Shown in pieces: positions 33,421 to 45,710 of a stretch of DNA of 64,000 nucleotides. The translations under genes and the position numbers were made by a program. Origin of the DNA: Symbiodinium natans (taxonomy: Eukaryota > Sar > Dinophyceae > Suessiales > Symbiodiniaceae); contig CAJNDS010002102.1 of NCBI GenBank assembly GCA_905221605.1, positions 1,105,147-1,169,146 on the forward strand. The letters are read 5' to 3'. The notes under the pieces were generated by a model. It saw only the letters and a program-made list of their open reading frames with translations, was not told the DNA's origin and made no database searches. The stretch's first letter is position 1; every line of letters starts with the position of its first letter.

Positions 33421-34942
33421 GATAGTTTGCGAGGGAACAAAGGGTACCCGCGTTAGCAGCTGTTGGCAGATACCATGGCTAGATAACTTGGGACCTGACT
33501 AAGTCAGCCGGACATGTCAAAGTCCAAGTGACAAGATGGAAGCGTTCCCAAGGCAAAACTATAATCTATAGCTGGCAGCGCTGGCCGAATTGTTGCCGGC
33601 ATTCTCACTGTAGGAACAAATGATGATCGTTCTAGTTTTGCGATAGCGAAAGTACAACCAGCTAAGGCCTATTGTTCCAAGGAGGGAAATCCGCCCTAAG
33701 CCCACATTCATGAATTTCTGTGCCCGGAATACTGTACACAGCAAAGATGGAGGGTGGGGAGGGCGTGACAAGGTTTGTTCTTCGTCTGTGTACGATTAAG
33801 ACACAAACAAACACACATGAGCACAGATGTGGAAGAATAAGCATGGACGTGCAAGGCGGATTCGGAATCATGTTGCCAACTTCTTGTCATTGCAAGCATT
33901 TCTGTCGTTCGGCTGAGGCTACTCCTTGCCTGAGCTCTGCCTCCTTGCTGCGGCTGGCCGCTAGCTCCTGACAGCCCATCTTTGCTGGTGCTTAGGGGTG
34001 GAGTGCTTACGCAGCTTTGGGAGGTTGGAGGTTGAGAAGGTGACGAGGCTAAGATGCAACAACGAAAGAGGCCGGAGCAGGAAGCCGGGGTTGACATCAT
34101 TGACCGCGACATAAAACATTGAATTGTGAGACGCTCGGAAGCTCTTGGGTCACTCCTGACGCGAAAGTTCTACAGCAGGTATGATTTATGGCGCTCGCTT
34201 TGTTTTTGCGTACTTGGGTCAACTTGGGTCGATCTGAGGGCTCAGTCGATGTCGACGGCATTGTCGAGGTAGCCCGGCGGCTTCCTCACTTCGTTCACCA
34301 CCTCTTAAGGGCAGACAGCTTGACATGCTAACTGGTGTGGTCAAAGCTCTGCCAATCCAGTCTCGTGATGTTTTGTGCATGTGCGCAGGTCGTCGCCCGA
34401 CAGGCCTTCCCCAGACGGAAAAGTTCTTGCAAGACCGCCTGCGCCAGTGGCAGAGTTAGGAAGCGGCTGCTCGCAGTAACGCGCGAGCTCTGTCCCACAG
34501 AACCTGCCTAAGCAGAAGCATGATGAAGGACAACTACCGAGAACTGCGCTCCGCAAATTTCCCTCCATGCTGAGCAGAGACAGGCCAAGCCAAGCCAGTT
34601 CTTCTCAAACTCCTGAACCTCAAGATAGTACAGATGGCAAGCCTCGGGGCTGTTGTTGGCCTTCTTCTCCCGTTTGCTCTTCAGCAGCATCATCTTCGTG
34701 CGGAAGGCTGACCTCTTACAAGGCACAGACCTGCTACTCTCTTGGGCCTAAGAGGTGCCAGGTAGTCTACCGGAACTTTCGTCGACTGCACCCAAAAAAA
34801 CACACACAATCAAACGCGCTCATCTTCGAATCTTGCCCTCATTCTCACTAGTCGTGTCCATAAACCTTGCTTTCGAGCTCGTGCCCGCCCTGAACCCAAA
34901 ATGACACAATACAGCCCTGAACCCTAAAGGCCCTAAACCCTC

Positions 34943-35007
34943 GCTCCAGCTCGCCTCTTTGCCTGCGGCGGCTGCTGGCTCTGTCCGGACTGTAGGGAAG
35001 GTCCAGC
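34943..35007 (-). CDS. Candidate exon bracketed by telomere-type tracts
   Basis: After GTGCGAG the minus strand reads LDLPYSPDRASSRRRQRGEL in one frame and TFPTVRTEPAAAAGKEASW in another. CCCTAAA-type tracts lie on both sides (34917-34940 and 35029-35060). The splice frame is not resolved. Confidence 0.25.
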
Positions 35008-36198
35008 CTCGCACGGGAGAATGTATGCTCTAAACTCTAAACCCCAAACCCTAAACTCTAGTTCTGCTGTTCTCCATGGCCCCGGGCCCCGGAATACTTA
35101 TCCACCAGTGGGGTCCCTTTTAGCTTCTCAAAGAAAATCCCTGAAGCAACCGAAGAGTTTAATTATCCCCGCAAGGCGTGCCCCAGGGTGCATCCCTGGA
35201 GTCTCCATGTTGCTGGGGGGTAGGGTGAGGGATTTTCACAGGAAAGCTTGTCTTGACTTGCTCCTGTTGCCTGTTTTCACCTCTTCCTAGATCTGGCAGG
35301 TGCTGGCGCCTGATTTGACTTACGTGCCCACATGTTCGGGGGGGGGGGATATCCCGGATCTGGAGGCTACAGCGTTTGTAGGCACCTGTGCGGCCGATGA
35401 AGAGAACCGAAATGCAGGCCGGCCTGAGCGAGGGCGAGCGAAGGCTCACTCCAAGGCCCACGGGGGCTGTGTCGGGAAGCCATACACTTAAAGAAACAAA
35501 AACAAACCCCTAGAGTCCCGAGAGGCGTACTTTAAGCACTTTCAGAACCCCCCATGCCAGATCTCTCAGACATGGGGCCTTGGCCTGGCTCCAGCTTCGG
35601 AGACAGCAACTGCGCACAGGCTGAGGTGCAGGTTTCAGCTTTTCGGGTTCAGGGTTGTGTAACGGGGTTGGAGGGAGTCTCAGAGTACCCTGCCCAGGAG
35701 TCCACAGCAAACACCCAACTTCTCCAGGTGTCGCGATAGCAAGTGCAAGCTACGGGCCACTTCTGAAAACCTCAACCCGACCCGGTTGCCTCCACAACAC
35801 TTTGTACAATCAGCCTCGAGTGAGCCCTGCTCCCTACTAAAACCCTGAATCACTTATAACAATAACACAAATAATAAGAATAGTAATAAAAATAAGAATA
35901 GTACGTAACAACAATCAGAATAATAATTCGCCTCGGCTTCCTGCCGAGAAGCGTCTGGAACAAGCAGACCCGGATCGGGCCTCCTTCCCCCTAACCCAAC
36001 TTTTCCCCGCATGCAAAATTTTCTGACGCCACCCCCCGCCCCCTGTGGGACCCCCCCCGATGGCTTGGGGCAGCTGCAAACCGATGCAGTGGGGAGTCCC
36101 GCCTGTCGGCGGCTCCTAGAGAGGGGCGCTCCCCAGAAATCCTCTTTCCTCCTTTCCTGTCCGTGGGCCGGCCCGGCTGCCGAGGCGGCGCGCGCAAG

Positions 36199-36274
36199 CG
36201 TTTACAATAGTAGTAGTACTAATAATCATAATAATAATTACAATAAAAACAGCAATAGTAATAGTAATAACCAA
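36199..36274. repeat. TAG/TAA trinucleotide-rich repeat
   Basis: A degenerate (TAG)n, (AAT)n and (AGT)n tract. A second block lies at 36417-36497 and a weaker one at 35850-35930. Confidence 0.85.
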
Positions 36275-36416
36275 CATGTGTGAAGCTCATGGCCTTGACA
36301 TCCGGGTCCACCTGGACTGGCTTCGGCACCGGCACCGCCTTCTCCTCTGCGGCATCACTGTGCAGAGGCGGCATGACAAGACATCGCTACTAAAAGCCTG
36401 ACTCACTTGTAATAAC

Positions 36417-36497
36417 AACAATAATAATCATAATAACAGTAGTAGTAGTAGTAGTAGTAGTAATAATAATAATCATCATCATCATAATAGTCAATAA
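36417..36497. repeat. AGT/AAT/CAT trinucleotide repeat
   Basis: A run of AGTAGT units flanked by AATAAT and CATCAT units. No coding signal. Confidence 0.88.
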
Positions 36498-36837
36498 GGC
36501 TGTGTGTTGGCCTAAGCTCCGTTGCTGGCCTTGCCGATGGTTCGCTGCAGCTCTGGCTTGAACTGCTTCGTCCATTTCGCCACCTTGGAAATCAATGGGC
36601 ATCGACAAGAATGACAAGAACCCAAGGAAAGGGGGACTCTGCAAGGCATCTGTTGGCGCCCAAAATCTTGACAGTAGTCGCACAAACCACAGGTGTACAG
36701 GCCTAACCAGTAATTACTGCTTCGACAATGGTGACGTCCCAGTGGCCAGATCTCCCGCATCCAGCATTGCCGCCTCGCAATAGGTCCGAAGCCCGGTGAG
36801 GGTGCCTCATAGTCTTGAAGAATATCTGACATGGCCA

Positions 36838-37390
36838 ATGTACCACGCTTTCTGTTGTTGTGCTGCTTGCTTGTGCCGCTTGCTTGTGCTGCTTGCGTGT
36901 GCTGCTTGCTTGTGCTGCTTGCTTGTGTTGCTTGCTTGTGCTGCCGCTGCTGCTGACGCTGCCGCTGCTGGTGCTACTGCCTATTGGTTGTCGTTGACTG
37001 TTGTTTTGTTGCTTTGCTGGTTGTTGGTTGTTGTTGGTTGTTGCCTGTTGTTGCTGGTTGTAGCTGGTTGTTGCTGGTTCTGGTTGGTTGTTGTTGGGTG
37101 TTGGTTGTTTTTGGCTGTTGCTTGTTGTGGTTGGTTGTCGTTAGTTGTTGTGTTGGTTGTTGTTTTGTTGTTTTGTTGTCTAGTTAGCTTGTTATCCTGG
37201 TGTCCTGTTGTTGTGTTGCTGTTGGTTTTTGTTGGTTTTTGTTGGTTGTTGGTTGCTGACGGTCTGTTGGCTGTTGTTTGCTGCTTGTCTTGTCTTGCCT
37301 TGGTCGTTTCTTGTTTGTCGCTTGTCGTGTGGCGTTTGGCGTCTGGCTTTTGTTGCTATCGGCGGTTGGCTGTTGGCTCCTTTCCAGCGC
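36838..37390. repeat. TTG/CTG low-complexity region
   Basis: Dense GCTTGTGCT and then TTGTTGGT-type repeats. They create a long Leu/Val/Cys frame on plus and Gln/Asn/Thr frames on minus. Both are best treated as low complexity, though a poly-Gln/Asn exon on the minus strand cannot be excluded. Confidence 0.8.
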
Positions 37391-38058
37391 AAGGCCGAGG
37401 ATTGCGGGGCCAACATCAATTGTGGATCCAAGCGGCGTCCGATGCCTGTAGCCTGCAGGCACTCCAAAGTCATGGGCAGGTCCTGAGGCCCATGTGGGGG
37501 TGTCCGCCTTTACATGGGGTACCCTTTCTGCCGGGATCCTACAAGCAGGTTTCTTGGTGTATGAGTAACCCTAGTTTGGGAAATCCTTATGTCTGTCAAG
37601 CTCTGCAAACTGCGCACTGTGAGATTCCACCACCCGCAAAGACAATGACGGCCGCGGCTTGGAAGACTGCCTAAAGCCCAAAGATAGACGAAAGCTAGTA
37701 TAGCTGTGCCGCACGTGACGATACTTGATTGCATGATCACAAACTCAATTCAAATTCACCTTCTGAAGTAGCAGCCAAATACTGATGTGTTTCAGAGCAT
37801 GCGTGCATAGCAAATTGTTTGGACATCCTTCATGGCCTTACGAGGCTTTCTGGATGCCTCCGTACCTGTACCGAAGGGAACCTCGGGCCGTCCTCGAGAA
37901 GGGCAAGGCACTCCAGCACCACAGCTTCATGTTGCCTCCAGCAGGGAGAACCAACATCTGCTCTCAACGCTTCAGTGCCCGTCGCTTACGGAACCGCCGG
38001 CCAGGGGCCTGAGACCACCATCCACCAACAAAGCGCGTTGAAAAATTTGGAAGCCCCA

Positions 38059-38080
38059 CCCCCCCCCCCCCCCCCCCCCC
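38059..38080. repeat. Homopolymer C tract (22 C)
   Basis: An uninterrupted poly-C run on the plus strand. Confidence 0.95.
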
Positions 38081-39346
38081 TCCCGATTTCCCCACAACTC
38101 ACAAGACATCGTTTGATGCAAGACCTTGTCGTTTACCCCGCTGCCTCAGAGCCTCTTTCGGGGTGTCCCGGCTCAGTGCAGCTTGCAACCAGGAGCGTAT
38201 CTCCGAGACACCTTACAGGTGCCATGGGCGCGGACACGCCAGATTTGGCTACTACATTGTATTACATGGTTCTTCCATGCCCTCCGAAAGAATACTGCTT
38301 TGAAATGAGGCATGCGAGCATGTTGCACGAACAAGGACGCAGGGCTTTGTTAGCAGTGTCTCGATTCTTGAAAACTCCACTGTTCGCTTCGACCAGAACT
38401 CAGACAAGGTGAAAAAAAACACACACACACACACACACAACACAATGTCAAAAAAGCAACATCGTTCTACGTTAGATATATGGCTGAAAAATAAATAAGT
38501 CAGTACATATATATATATATATACAAGTATTGTTCTATTACGTGGGCAAGTGCATTCGGCTGCAAGGCGCCGCCCCCCCTCACAAAGGCCACTCCGGCTT
38601 CCGGATCTTGCACCACACTTTCATGCAAGATCATGGCGAACCTGGGCAGAAGCTTCTATAGATGTACTAGGGCGTTTTAGGGTTTCAAGGGTCCGGAGCC
38701 TATGAATTCTTCAGTATTCTGGTGCTTTTGGTGCAACCCCGGTTGTAAGCAGACATGTGAGGCAGCCAGCCTCGCAAAAAGCCCAAAGCCCAAGAGCCAA
38801 AGCCAACTGTGCGCACTCTGTTCATGCCAAGCAGCCTTAGCCGATGAGGAGCTTGGACTGTTTTCGCCCTGGTCTGATGACCCACTGCTCTCATGAAGGG
38901 TCTTCAAGCATTGCGCTTACATGCATGTAGCAACATCGCACTGGAGGTCCACGATTGGGCCCATGGGCATGGGGCTTCACACTGCATCACAATCCGAAAC
39001 ACGCCAAAAAACTCGGACGGAATGTCAGCCAAGGAACATGCCCGCAATGGCCTTGGAGAAGTTTTGCAATGGAATGTAGCCCGCAGTGTTCCTTGGCTCT
39101 GGGAGCCGCTGCATTTGTTCGAAAGCCGCTTCCCATCATCAACTCCGTAGCTGCTGCGCTGACCCCACTTCTCTGACCTACTCCTCAAACACTGCCCTCC
39201 ACATGTCAATGCCCCCACCCTAAAGGCAACGTAACACCGTGAAACTTTAGGCCACCCGCACTGCAACTGCCTCGAGGGCACCGGAAGGAGCTGACTGGGC
39301 CAGCCTTTGCTTCTGTCTCGATCTGCTCCAGGGCCTTCCCGCTATA

Positions 39347-39512
39347 CATACACACACACACATGTGTGTGAGCACAAGCATATGTACCTGTACATATATA
39401 TATATATGTATATATATATAACTATATATATAACTATATACATATATATGATGTGTATATGTCTGTGTGTATGTGTGTGTATATGTGCATCTGTGTATGT
39501 ATACATGCGAAA
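39347..39512. repeat. CA/TA/TG compound microsatellite
   Basis: CACACA, (TA)n with CTATATATATAA units, then GTATGTGT units. Similar compound blocks occur at 41383-41440, 45466-45536, 48231-48294, 51557-51706 and 57688-57893. Confidence 0.9.
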
Positions 39513-41671
39513 GATATTCGCCTTTCAACTGCCGTGCTGTGCCTCATCCATGGCATTGTCGACACCACTCCATCTGTGACGCGTTTGCTCACGAAGTTCC
39601 TGGGTTGGCAAGCAGCTTCTGTAAGCCTACGCTCGACCAGTTACGCGCGCTGTCTTCTTGCAACTTCTGCGGTTGGGTGCGTTGGGCACATCTGGTTGTA
39701 GAGTTGGGAATGTCTTTGCAGCCCATGCATTTGCAAACCTCAACGTCGCCCTGACGAAGCCTTGCAAATGTCCTCTGCTTAGTCTACAGCAAAAGCTTCA
39801 ATCGTAAAACTGAACTCCGGAGTTTTGTACCCCCCGGTGCCTCCTTAGAGGGTGCTCGTGATTGTAGCCTCCGACTGCGATGTCCGGCTGGGACTTCAGG
39901 GTTAGGCCTGGGCAGCTCGATGCGGCTTTTTTGTTGGTTCGGTGCCACCTGCCCTAACTGACTGGGTTACACTGCAGGGTGTGCACACGTGTCTTCGGGG
40001 GAGATGCTACGAATGGAACACGTTTGTTCAACTGCCTACCCTTTGGCTTCCATGCGCTTTTTGGCTTAGGGCCTGAGGTCTGGAAGTGGGAGCAGTGGTA
40101 ACCACCAAAGCCCTGTCCTTGATTTGGTGCCACGTCAGAAGCCGCAGAGTGGACCAAAAAGTATCATAGCTGCTTCAGAGTGCTTTGTCCATGAGTGTGA
40201 TGAGCGCAAAGGCAGGGGAGGTGAAATGATGTGACAAAGAAGATCTTCAAGCTGGCTATAGTCTTTGAGAATTGCGACCACACATGACCACCCCCGATCT
40301 ACTAGCAGCACCGCTGCCTGCATGAGGCCCCCACACCTCCACCGGCTGCTTTCTCTTCCTGCCTTTTTCCCTGGCCCCGAAAAGAGCACAGAGAGAGAGG
40401 CCCCGAAAAGAGCGCAGAGAGATAGGAAGAGAGAGAGAGAGATAAAGCGAGATATTGCAGATGTACATTTGTTTACAGCTTCTTTTCTTTCTTGAATGTT
40501 CTAAACCATATGAACGAACAGTGCAATAACTTTATGTAGGCTCAAAGAGACATGGGCGTGCACGTCTGTCCGGAGAAAGGTTCAGCACATACCCTGTTTT
40601 GCACGCTTCAAACGTTTTGCTGCAAAGGAAAGACTGTAGTTTTTGAAAAGATTGAAAGTACAAAGTAACATAAAATTCCAAACTGAGGCGAAAAGTTGAG
40701 CAGATTGGAAAGCCTAAAACATTGAAGAACGCTTGTTCAATGTTCAAGTTGTCTACAGCTAGCGTTTCAGCCGAAAAGGGGATGTTTGAAACACTAGACA
40801 ACATGATAAAACAAACGAAACGAAGTAAAGGGAACAAGGCAAAAAAAGCTTGAACAAAGCTGCGTCAACCTTTGTGCTTTTCAAATGCTTTTTTAATCGC
40901 ATCCTTTGCGACAAGCTTTGGAAACTCAAGCAATTTGAAACAACCTACGCTTTCCCCTTTCCTTTGGAATGAATGATTTCAAGCACAAACAAACTACCAT
41001 CTTCTCAAGCTGCTTGATCATTTCCTGTTTGCGAAAACAGTTTTGACGCCGTTGAGTAGTATAACAACGTTCTTCAAGCTTCAACTTGCTCGCATCCCCC
41101 CGCATCCCCCTATGGAGTTCATGATTTGCCACGTGGACTTTTCAATGATTTTAATTGTTAACGGTTTCCAATCACACAAAAGGACTGGAAGGTTTTAAAG
41201 CTTGAAAGAGCGTTTCCACTCTTTTCAAACGACGAAGCTTACAGCTTCCAAACTTGCTTTAATCTTTCAAGACATGAAAGATTCGAAAGCAGCTTGTCCC
41301 CAAGACGGCCGTGCGTCAGAGACCCTGAAAGCCCTAAAGGTCCCATGCACACATATGGATTGAAAAATACTTAAATACAATACACATATACATATCTATA
41401 TATATATATACAATACACACTCATATGTATATATATACACGTTTCTATGCACATGGTCAGGTGGAGTAGCAAGGTCAGCGCTCAAATTTCTGAGGTGCGG
41501 AAGGTCTTTGGCTTCAATCAAGCAGCGTATTCAGAACCGTCTCTAGATCCTAACGTTGTGCAGGTACTTCTGCACACGTGCGCGGTCCCCGGCACCCCGT
41601 GCTGCCATGGGAGTCTGCAGGCGCAATCTTGTGCGACACATTCCAACAAGCCCCGTGGCTTAGCTTGAGAT

Positions 41672-42330
41672 TCATTGTTTATGGCTAGTCAATTGCTCGC
41701 AGATACTACTGGCGAATTCGGAGAGCTGTCTGAAGAAGAGTCGGACAGGGCGATTCGCGCACGTGAGAGTGGCATCGTGCTCCTCGCGCCTCTGCGACTC
41801 CTCCGTTTCGGCTTTGGCTTTGGGCTCCTTGGGCTCCTTGGGCTCCCTGGGCTCCTTGGGCACCTTCGGCTCCTTCGGAGGCCTCAGGGCTCCGGGACGT
41901 CTGGGCTGGGTCAGAAGGCAGCTCCGCAGTTGCTCATCTTGAAAAAGCGCACCACATGCCAATGGCAAAGCACAAGCTTAAGAAATGCCATGTGCAATCG
42001 TGCATGGTGGACTATGCTGATTGCCGTGCTAGGTGAGGCGAAACCAACATCTGCAAGCCCCAAAGCCTGATAATAACTGCACGAAGCCTTGAAATCCCTT
42101 GACCGTTTTAAGAGAGAAAGGCTGGCCTTCCGCTCTTCTTACGCTCCGCACTCGGTGCGGGGGTCTCTTCCGACCTCGTCTTCTTTCGCAGTCGCAGCCG
42201 CTTGCTTTTCAGGTTTCCTTAGCTGCAGCATTGCTGCAAGGTCTAGGATTCTGAGCTTCCGGAGCCCATGCAATGCTTTTTTGCACAGTCTCGGACCCGT
42301 TTCGGATATGGTTTTGGACATTGAGGGGGG
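41672..42330 (-). CDS. Candidate exons, Lys-Glu-Pro repeat protein
   Basis: Two minus segments look coding. Segment 41672-41968 contains KEP-type repeats (PKEPREPKEPKEPKAKAETE) and ends in a charged tail. Segment 42139 to about 42300 reads GLRKLRILDLAAMLQLRKP and later AAATAKEDEVGRDP. The KEP repeats come from a nine-base tandem repeat at about 41817-41875. Splice junctions are not resolved and the plus strand is also open, so this is tentative. Confidence 0.35.
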
Positions 42331-42753
42331 GTGGGGGGGGTGGGCGGGGGCGAGGTGGTAGTGCAATCGTATGGACATGTGCGTGTTAATTGCATTCTGC
42401 GCATGTCGAAACGATGTCGATACGACATGCGAAACTGTATGTCCGAAATCATGATACGAAACCATAACCATACGGAAATCGCATGTGCCCAAGGGAAGCC
42501 TTTGCAAGTCGTAGCACCTGATCGTAACCGCAACCGCAGTCGGATAATCACAGCAACAAGTGACTTCAGCAACCCTTTCGTTAGCGTGGAATGGACCACC
42601 TGGTCAGCTCGAAAGATGATGGGTCCCTCTGTAAGGGGGGGATTCTAGTTGAAATAAGCCAGTCTATATCAAGGACCCACGAAATGCAATCGGCAATATG
42701 CACGTCAAGCCAAAGATCGTCGTCCACTGGTCTGGCCAGTCTTTCCATCTTTC

Positions 42754-43035
42754 TCACCTTGGTTCTGCTTCATGATCAGCAGGCAGGACAGATTTTGGAA
42801 AGAGCCACATCCTGCTCTTCCAGCTGGACCGCTCTTCAAGATCAGAGAGTTGCTGGATGGTGGAGTGTGCCAGGTTCAGGGCAATGCCCCAGTCTGACAC
42901 GCGGTCCCCCACCATGCCGTGCTTGCCGACCACGAACCATTGCTTCATCGTACTGTGGATAATTTCCATTTGACCTCTTTCCGCTAGCCTGCTTCCGACA
43001 GCCCTGCGCGCTGGCTGACGCTCTCTGTCGACCAT
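42754..43035 (-). CDS. Candidate exon, unknown protein
   Basis: A minus frame of 93 codons starting at an ATG (43035), with protein-like segments MEIIHSTMKQWFVVGKHGMV and ALNLAHSTIQQLSDLEERSS. No family is recognised. It may be part of the same transcript as 41672-42330. Confidence 0.3.
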   Translation of the reverse strand: MVDRERQPARRAVGSRLAERGQMEIIHSTMKQWFVVGKHGMVGDRVSDWGIALNLAHSTIQQLSDLEERSSWKSRMWLFPKSVLPADHEAEPR

Positions 43036-44817
43036 GCGCTACAGCGCAGAGATGCAAACTACTCCCTTCAGTCGCGGCGACGGTTATCGCGACCGGCTGT
43101 TTATGAGGTTGCAGACCCTTATGTGCACGAGCACCCCGAAAACTCGCTCTAAGCGACAGTACCCCTTTGTAAAGGGGCACGTGAAACAAAACAAGCCGGT
43201 GATTGAAAACCCTTGATATTCCGAAGCATTCTTCAAGTAGCTTGCGCCTCCCTGCCCAAATTTCTCGGGACCTTCGCGACTGAAATTCAAGTCGAACCAC
43301 ACACACACATCGCGCACCAACCTTACCCTACGTATAGGGAAGAAGACACTCTCACCTCTAGGCCTCCCGCCCCCCCTCCTCCCCTTCCCTCCCCCCAACA
43401 CAACACAAAGGGCAGGAGTTCCATCAAGCCACGGTATTTTTGCAGATTCGGAGTCGTGGGATTCAGAGCCGCCAGCTCGAACTCCTGCAGCCTGCGGGCA
43501 AGGATCCTTGTGCTCTTCTTGCTGGCATCTTCGAATAATTCTGGTAGCAGATGCCTCCTGTATAACTGTAAACCCAAGTTAAACAGAACGAAGAAAAGTA
43601 TGTGAGGGCGGGCTCTGCCGGGATCATCGGCAGATACACGAAACCAACCCGGGCAGCAATGCGGATGCTCCATATGCTCATCACACGGGACAGGTTTCTG
43701 GATATCGTGCAACGTGCGGCGCCTGTCTGTAGGTGTGGATGTGTCAGTAAGAGTTCATCATTAATCTGTCGCACCGAGTACTTTGAGTACATTCTTATAA
43801 CTTGACAGACCAGGAAGCCCAAGCCCTAGCTGCGGCCTTTTCGGATGAATGGGTCCATCCACCACCCCGAGCAGCAGCCCGTGTTTACTGGCGGCCATCC
43901 TGGAAGCGTGCGGAGCACAGCTCTCATCCATGAGTTAGGGCATCTTTTGCCTAAACTTTAAACCCTTTTTGCTACAACCCTTAGAAACCCTAAACCAAAC
44001 ATCTGCGGGTGCAATGGCCTCTGATGCTTGTAGCAGAGGTCGCTGCCCTTCTCCCGAGGTTCCGAGCACTGTCCACCCTGGCATGAAGCATGCAGCAAGC
44101 CGTGAGGTCGTGGCTGGTCACTGGTGCTGGGCACGAAGAGCTGTTGAGGTGCAGTCGTGGTTTTAAGGGGCTTCTGTGTGCCTGAGCTGAGTTCCATGTC
44201 CGAGCCATGCATAGGGTCGTGTCCTTGGATCAGGAAAGCGCATGCTTCTCCTTGTTAGTATGCCAAGTGCCTAGCTCTTTCATTGGGAGCGCTGCCGCAA
44301 CTACTCTAGTGCGGGCTGTGCTTTGTTGAGCTTGTGTTCGCCTTGCTCAAAGTCGCAATGCCCTCGCCCCCCGGCACATGGAAGTGCACCGGCTCACAGC
44401 CGTGGAGCAATCTCTTTCGGAGAGAAGTTCATCCACCTCTCCTGGCCTTGAAGTCCTTGCAGCACCTGCCAAGGTCACTTGACAGTAAGATTCGATGATG
44501 CCAGCTGTGAGGTACGGCGAGTTGCCCATGAGGTTGCTCCATATTTAAACTGTTCATTTTCCAGGCCAAACACCCTATCAGTTTAGAATGCTAGCACATT
44601 CGGCAGAACGACCATGTAAAATGGTACTTGTATACTGAGGAGCCAGACCCTGTCCAACAGCTTAAAGCACATCTGTCAGGTGGTTGCATGTTGAGGGCAA
44701 AAGTTACCAAGCGGCCTGTCAGTACCTGATTGGGATGTAACATCGAGTCTACCCTCAGATCTTCTGTCTACAAACACGCAAGCAACGCAGCAAACATGAA
44801 TAACAACCAATGGAAAC

Positions 44818-44863
44818 AAACACACACACACACACACACACCCACACACACACACACACACAC
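44818..44863. repeat. (CA)n microsatellite
   Basis: Two CA blocks split by one CCCACA. Other CA/GT runs are at 38410-38440 and 45643-45664. Confidence 0.95.
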
Positions 44864-45579
44864 TGTAACCTGCTTTACATCGGCTTACAGTTATTTATAT
44901 TTCATTGCACTTTATATACATACATACTTCATGTTTTAGCTATTTGGCATTTACTTAGCTTTTACTCCTGTGTAAGTGTATTCCTATGTGCAAAAAGCGT
45001 GCCTTCATAATATGTGCCTGTGATTTTTTATCTACCGTTACATGTACATGACACGCTCGCAGTTATATGTTTATTCATAATTCAGGATATTGGTCTACGT
45101 ACATCTGTACACACACACACGCGCGTATACATGTCTACACACATACACATTTACATTGATATATAATAATAATAACGTTGTAATTATCCTGACTAGTGCG
45201 GTCCCCCGGAATTGTGAGAAAAAAAACAAAAAAATCCGAAAACGATACTGCATGGCGAACAAGCATTGTTCCTTCTGAGCAAGACAATCCTTTCGAGATT
45301 CTTCTGAGAAAATAAAGAAGAAAGCCTTCTGAGCTCCTTTGAATGAAGCTTCTGAGTTCCTTCTGAAGCCTTGGGGGTGGACACTAATCAGCAAACAACA
45401 TTTTATATGCATGTAGTATATCTTTTATGCATATTTAATACGCATTTACATGCACACATACAGACAATAATAATATACTAATATGCATATATGTTTGTGT
45501 ATATATATATATATGTGTGTGTGTGCACATATATGTACTGGCACATATCGTGGCATCGGTATCGCATATGCTCACGCGC

Positions 45580-45620
45580 CTTCTTGGGCTGATCATCCTG
45601 TGGTGCCTCTGGAGGCTCCT
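45580..45620 (-). CDS. Candidate 41-base exon, acidic/basic protein
   Basis: After CCCTGAG the minus strand reads EPPEAPQDDQPKK and meets a GC donor, giving a 41-base exon. A TTTAGGG array and a GT repeat lie in the preceding intron. No family is recognised. Confidence 0.42.
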
Positions 45621-45663
45621 CTCAGGGAGACTCTGCGTTCTCCGGTGTGTGTGTGTGTGTGTG

Positions 45664-45710
45664 TTTAAGGTTTTAGGGTTTATAGGGTTTAGGGTTTAGG
45701 GTTTAGGGGT
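45664..45710 (+). repeat. TTTAGGG array adjoining a GT repeat
   Basis: Six units, the first ones degenerate. In minus sense it lies about 45-90 bases upstream of the acceptor of the 41-base exon at 45620. Confidence 0.9.

Larger units (their letters stand above)
33430..41660. other. Long interval without a resolved gene
   Basis: Mostly simple sequence, with only weak candidate exons. A short minus exon between two telomere-type tracts is listed at 34943-35007. Open frames at 37819-38412 and 38893-39150 (plus) have some protein-like segments, but I could not assign edges or family. An AT-richer stretch at 40500-41300 is described under findings. Confidence 0.5.

Noticed and set aside
36796-37674. 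292-codon open frame on plus rich in Leu, Val and Cys
   Set aside because: It is produced by TTG/CTG repeats. The translation is low complexity with no domain.
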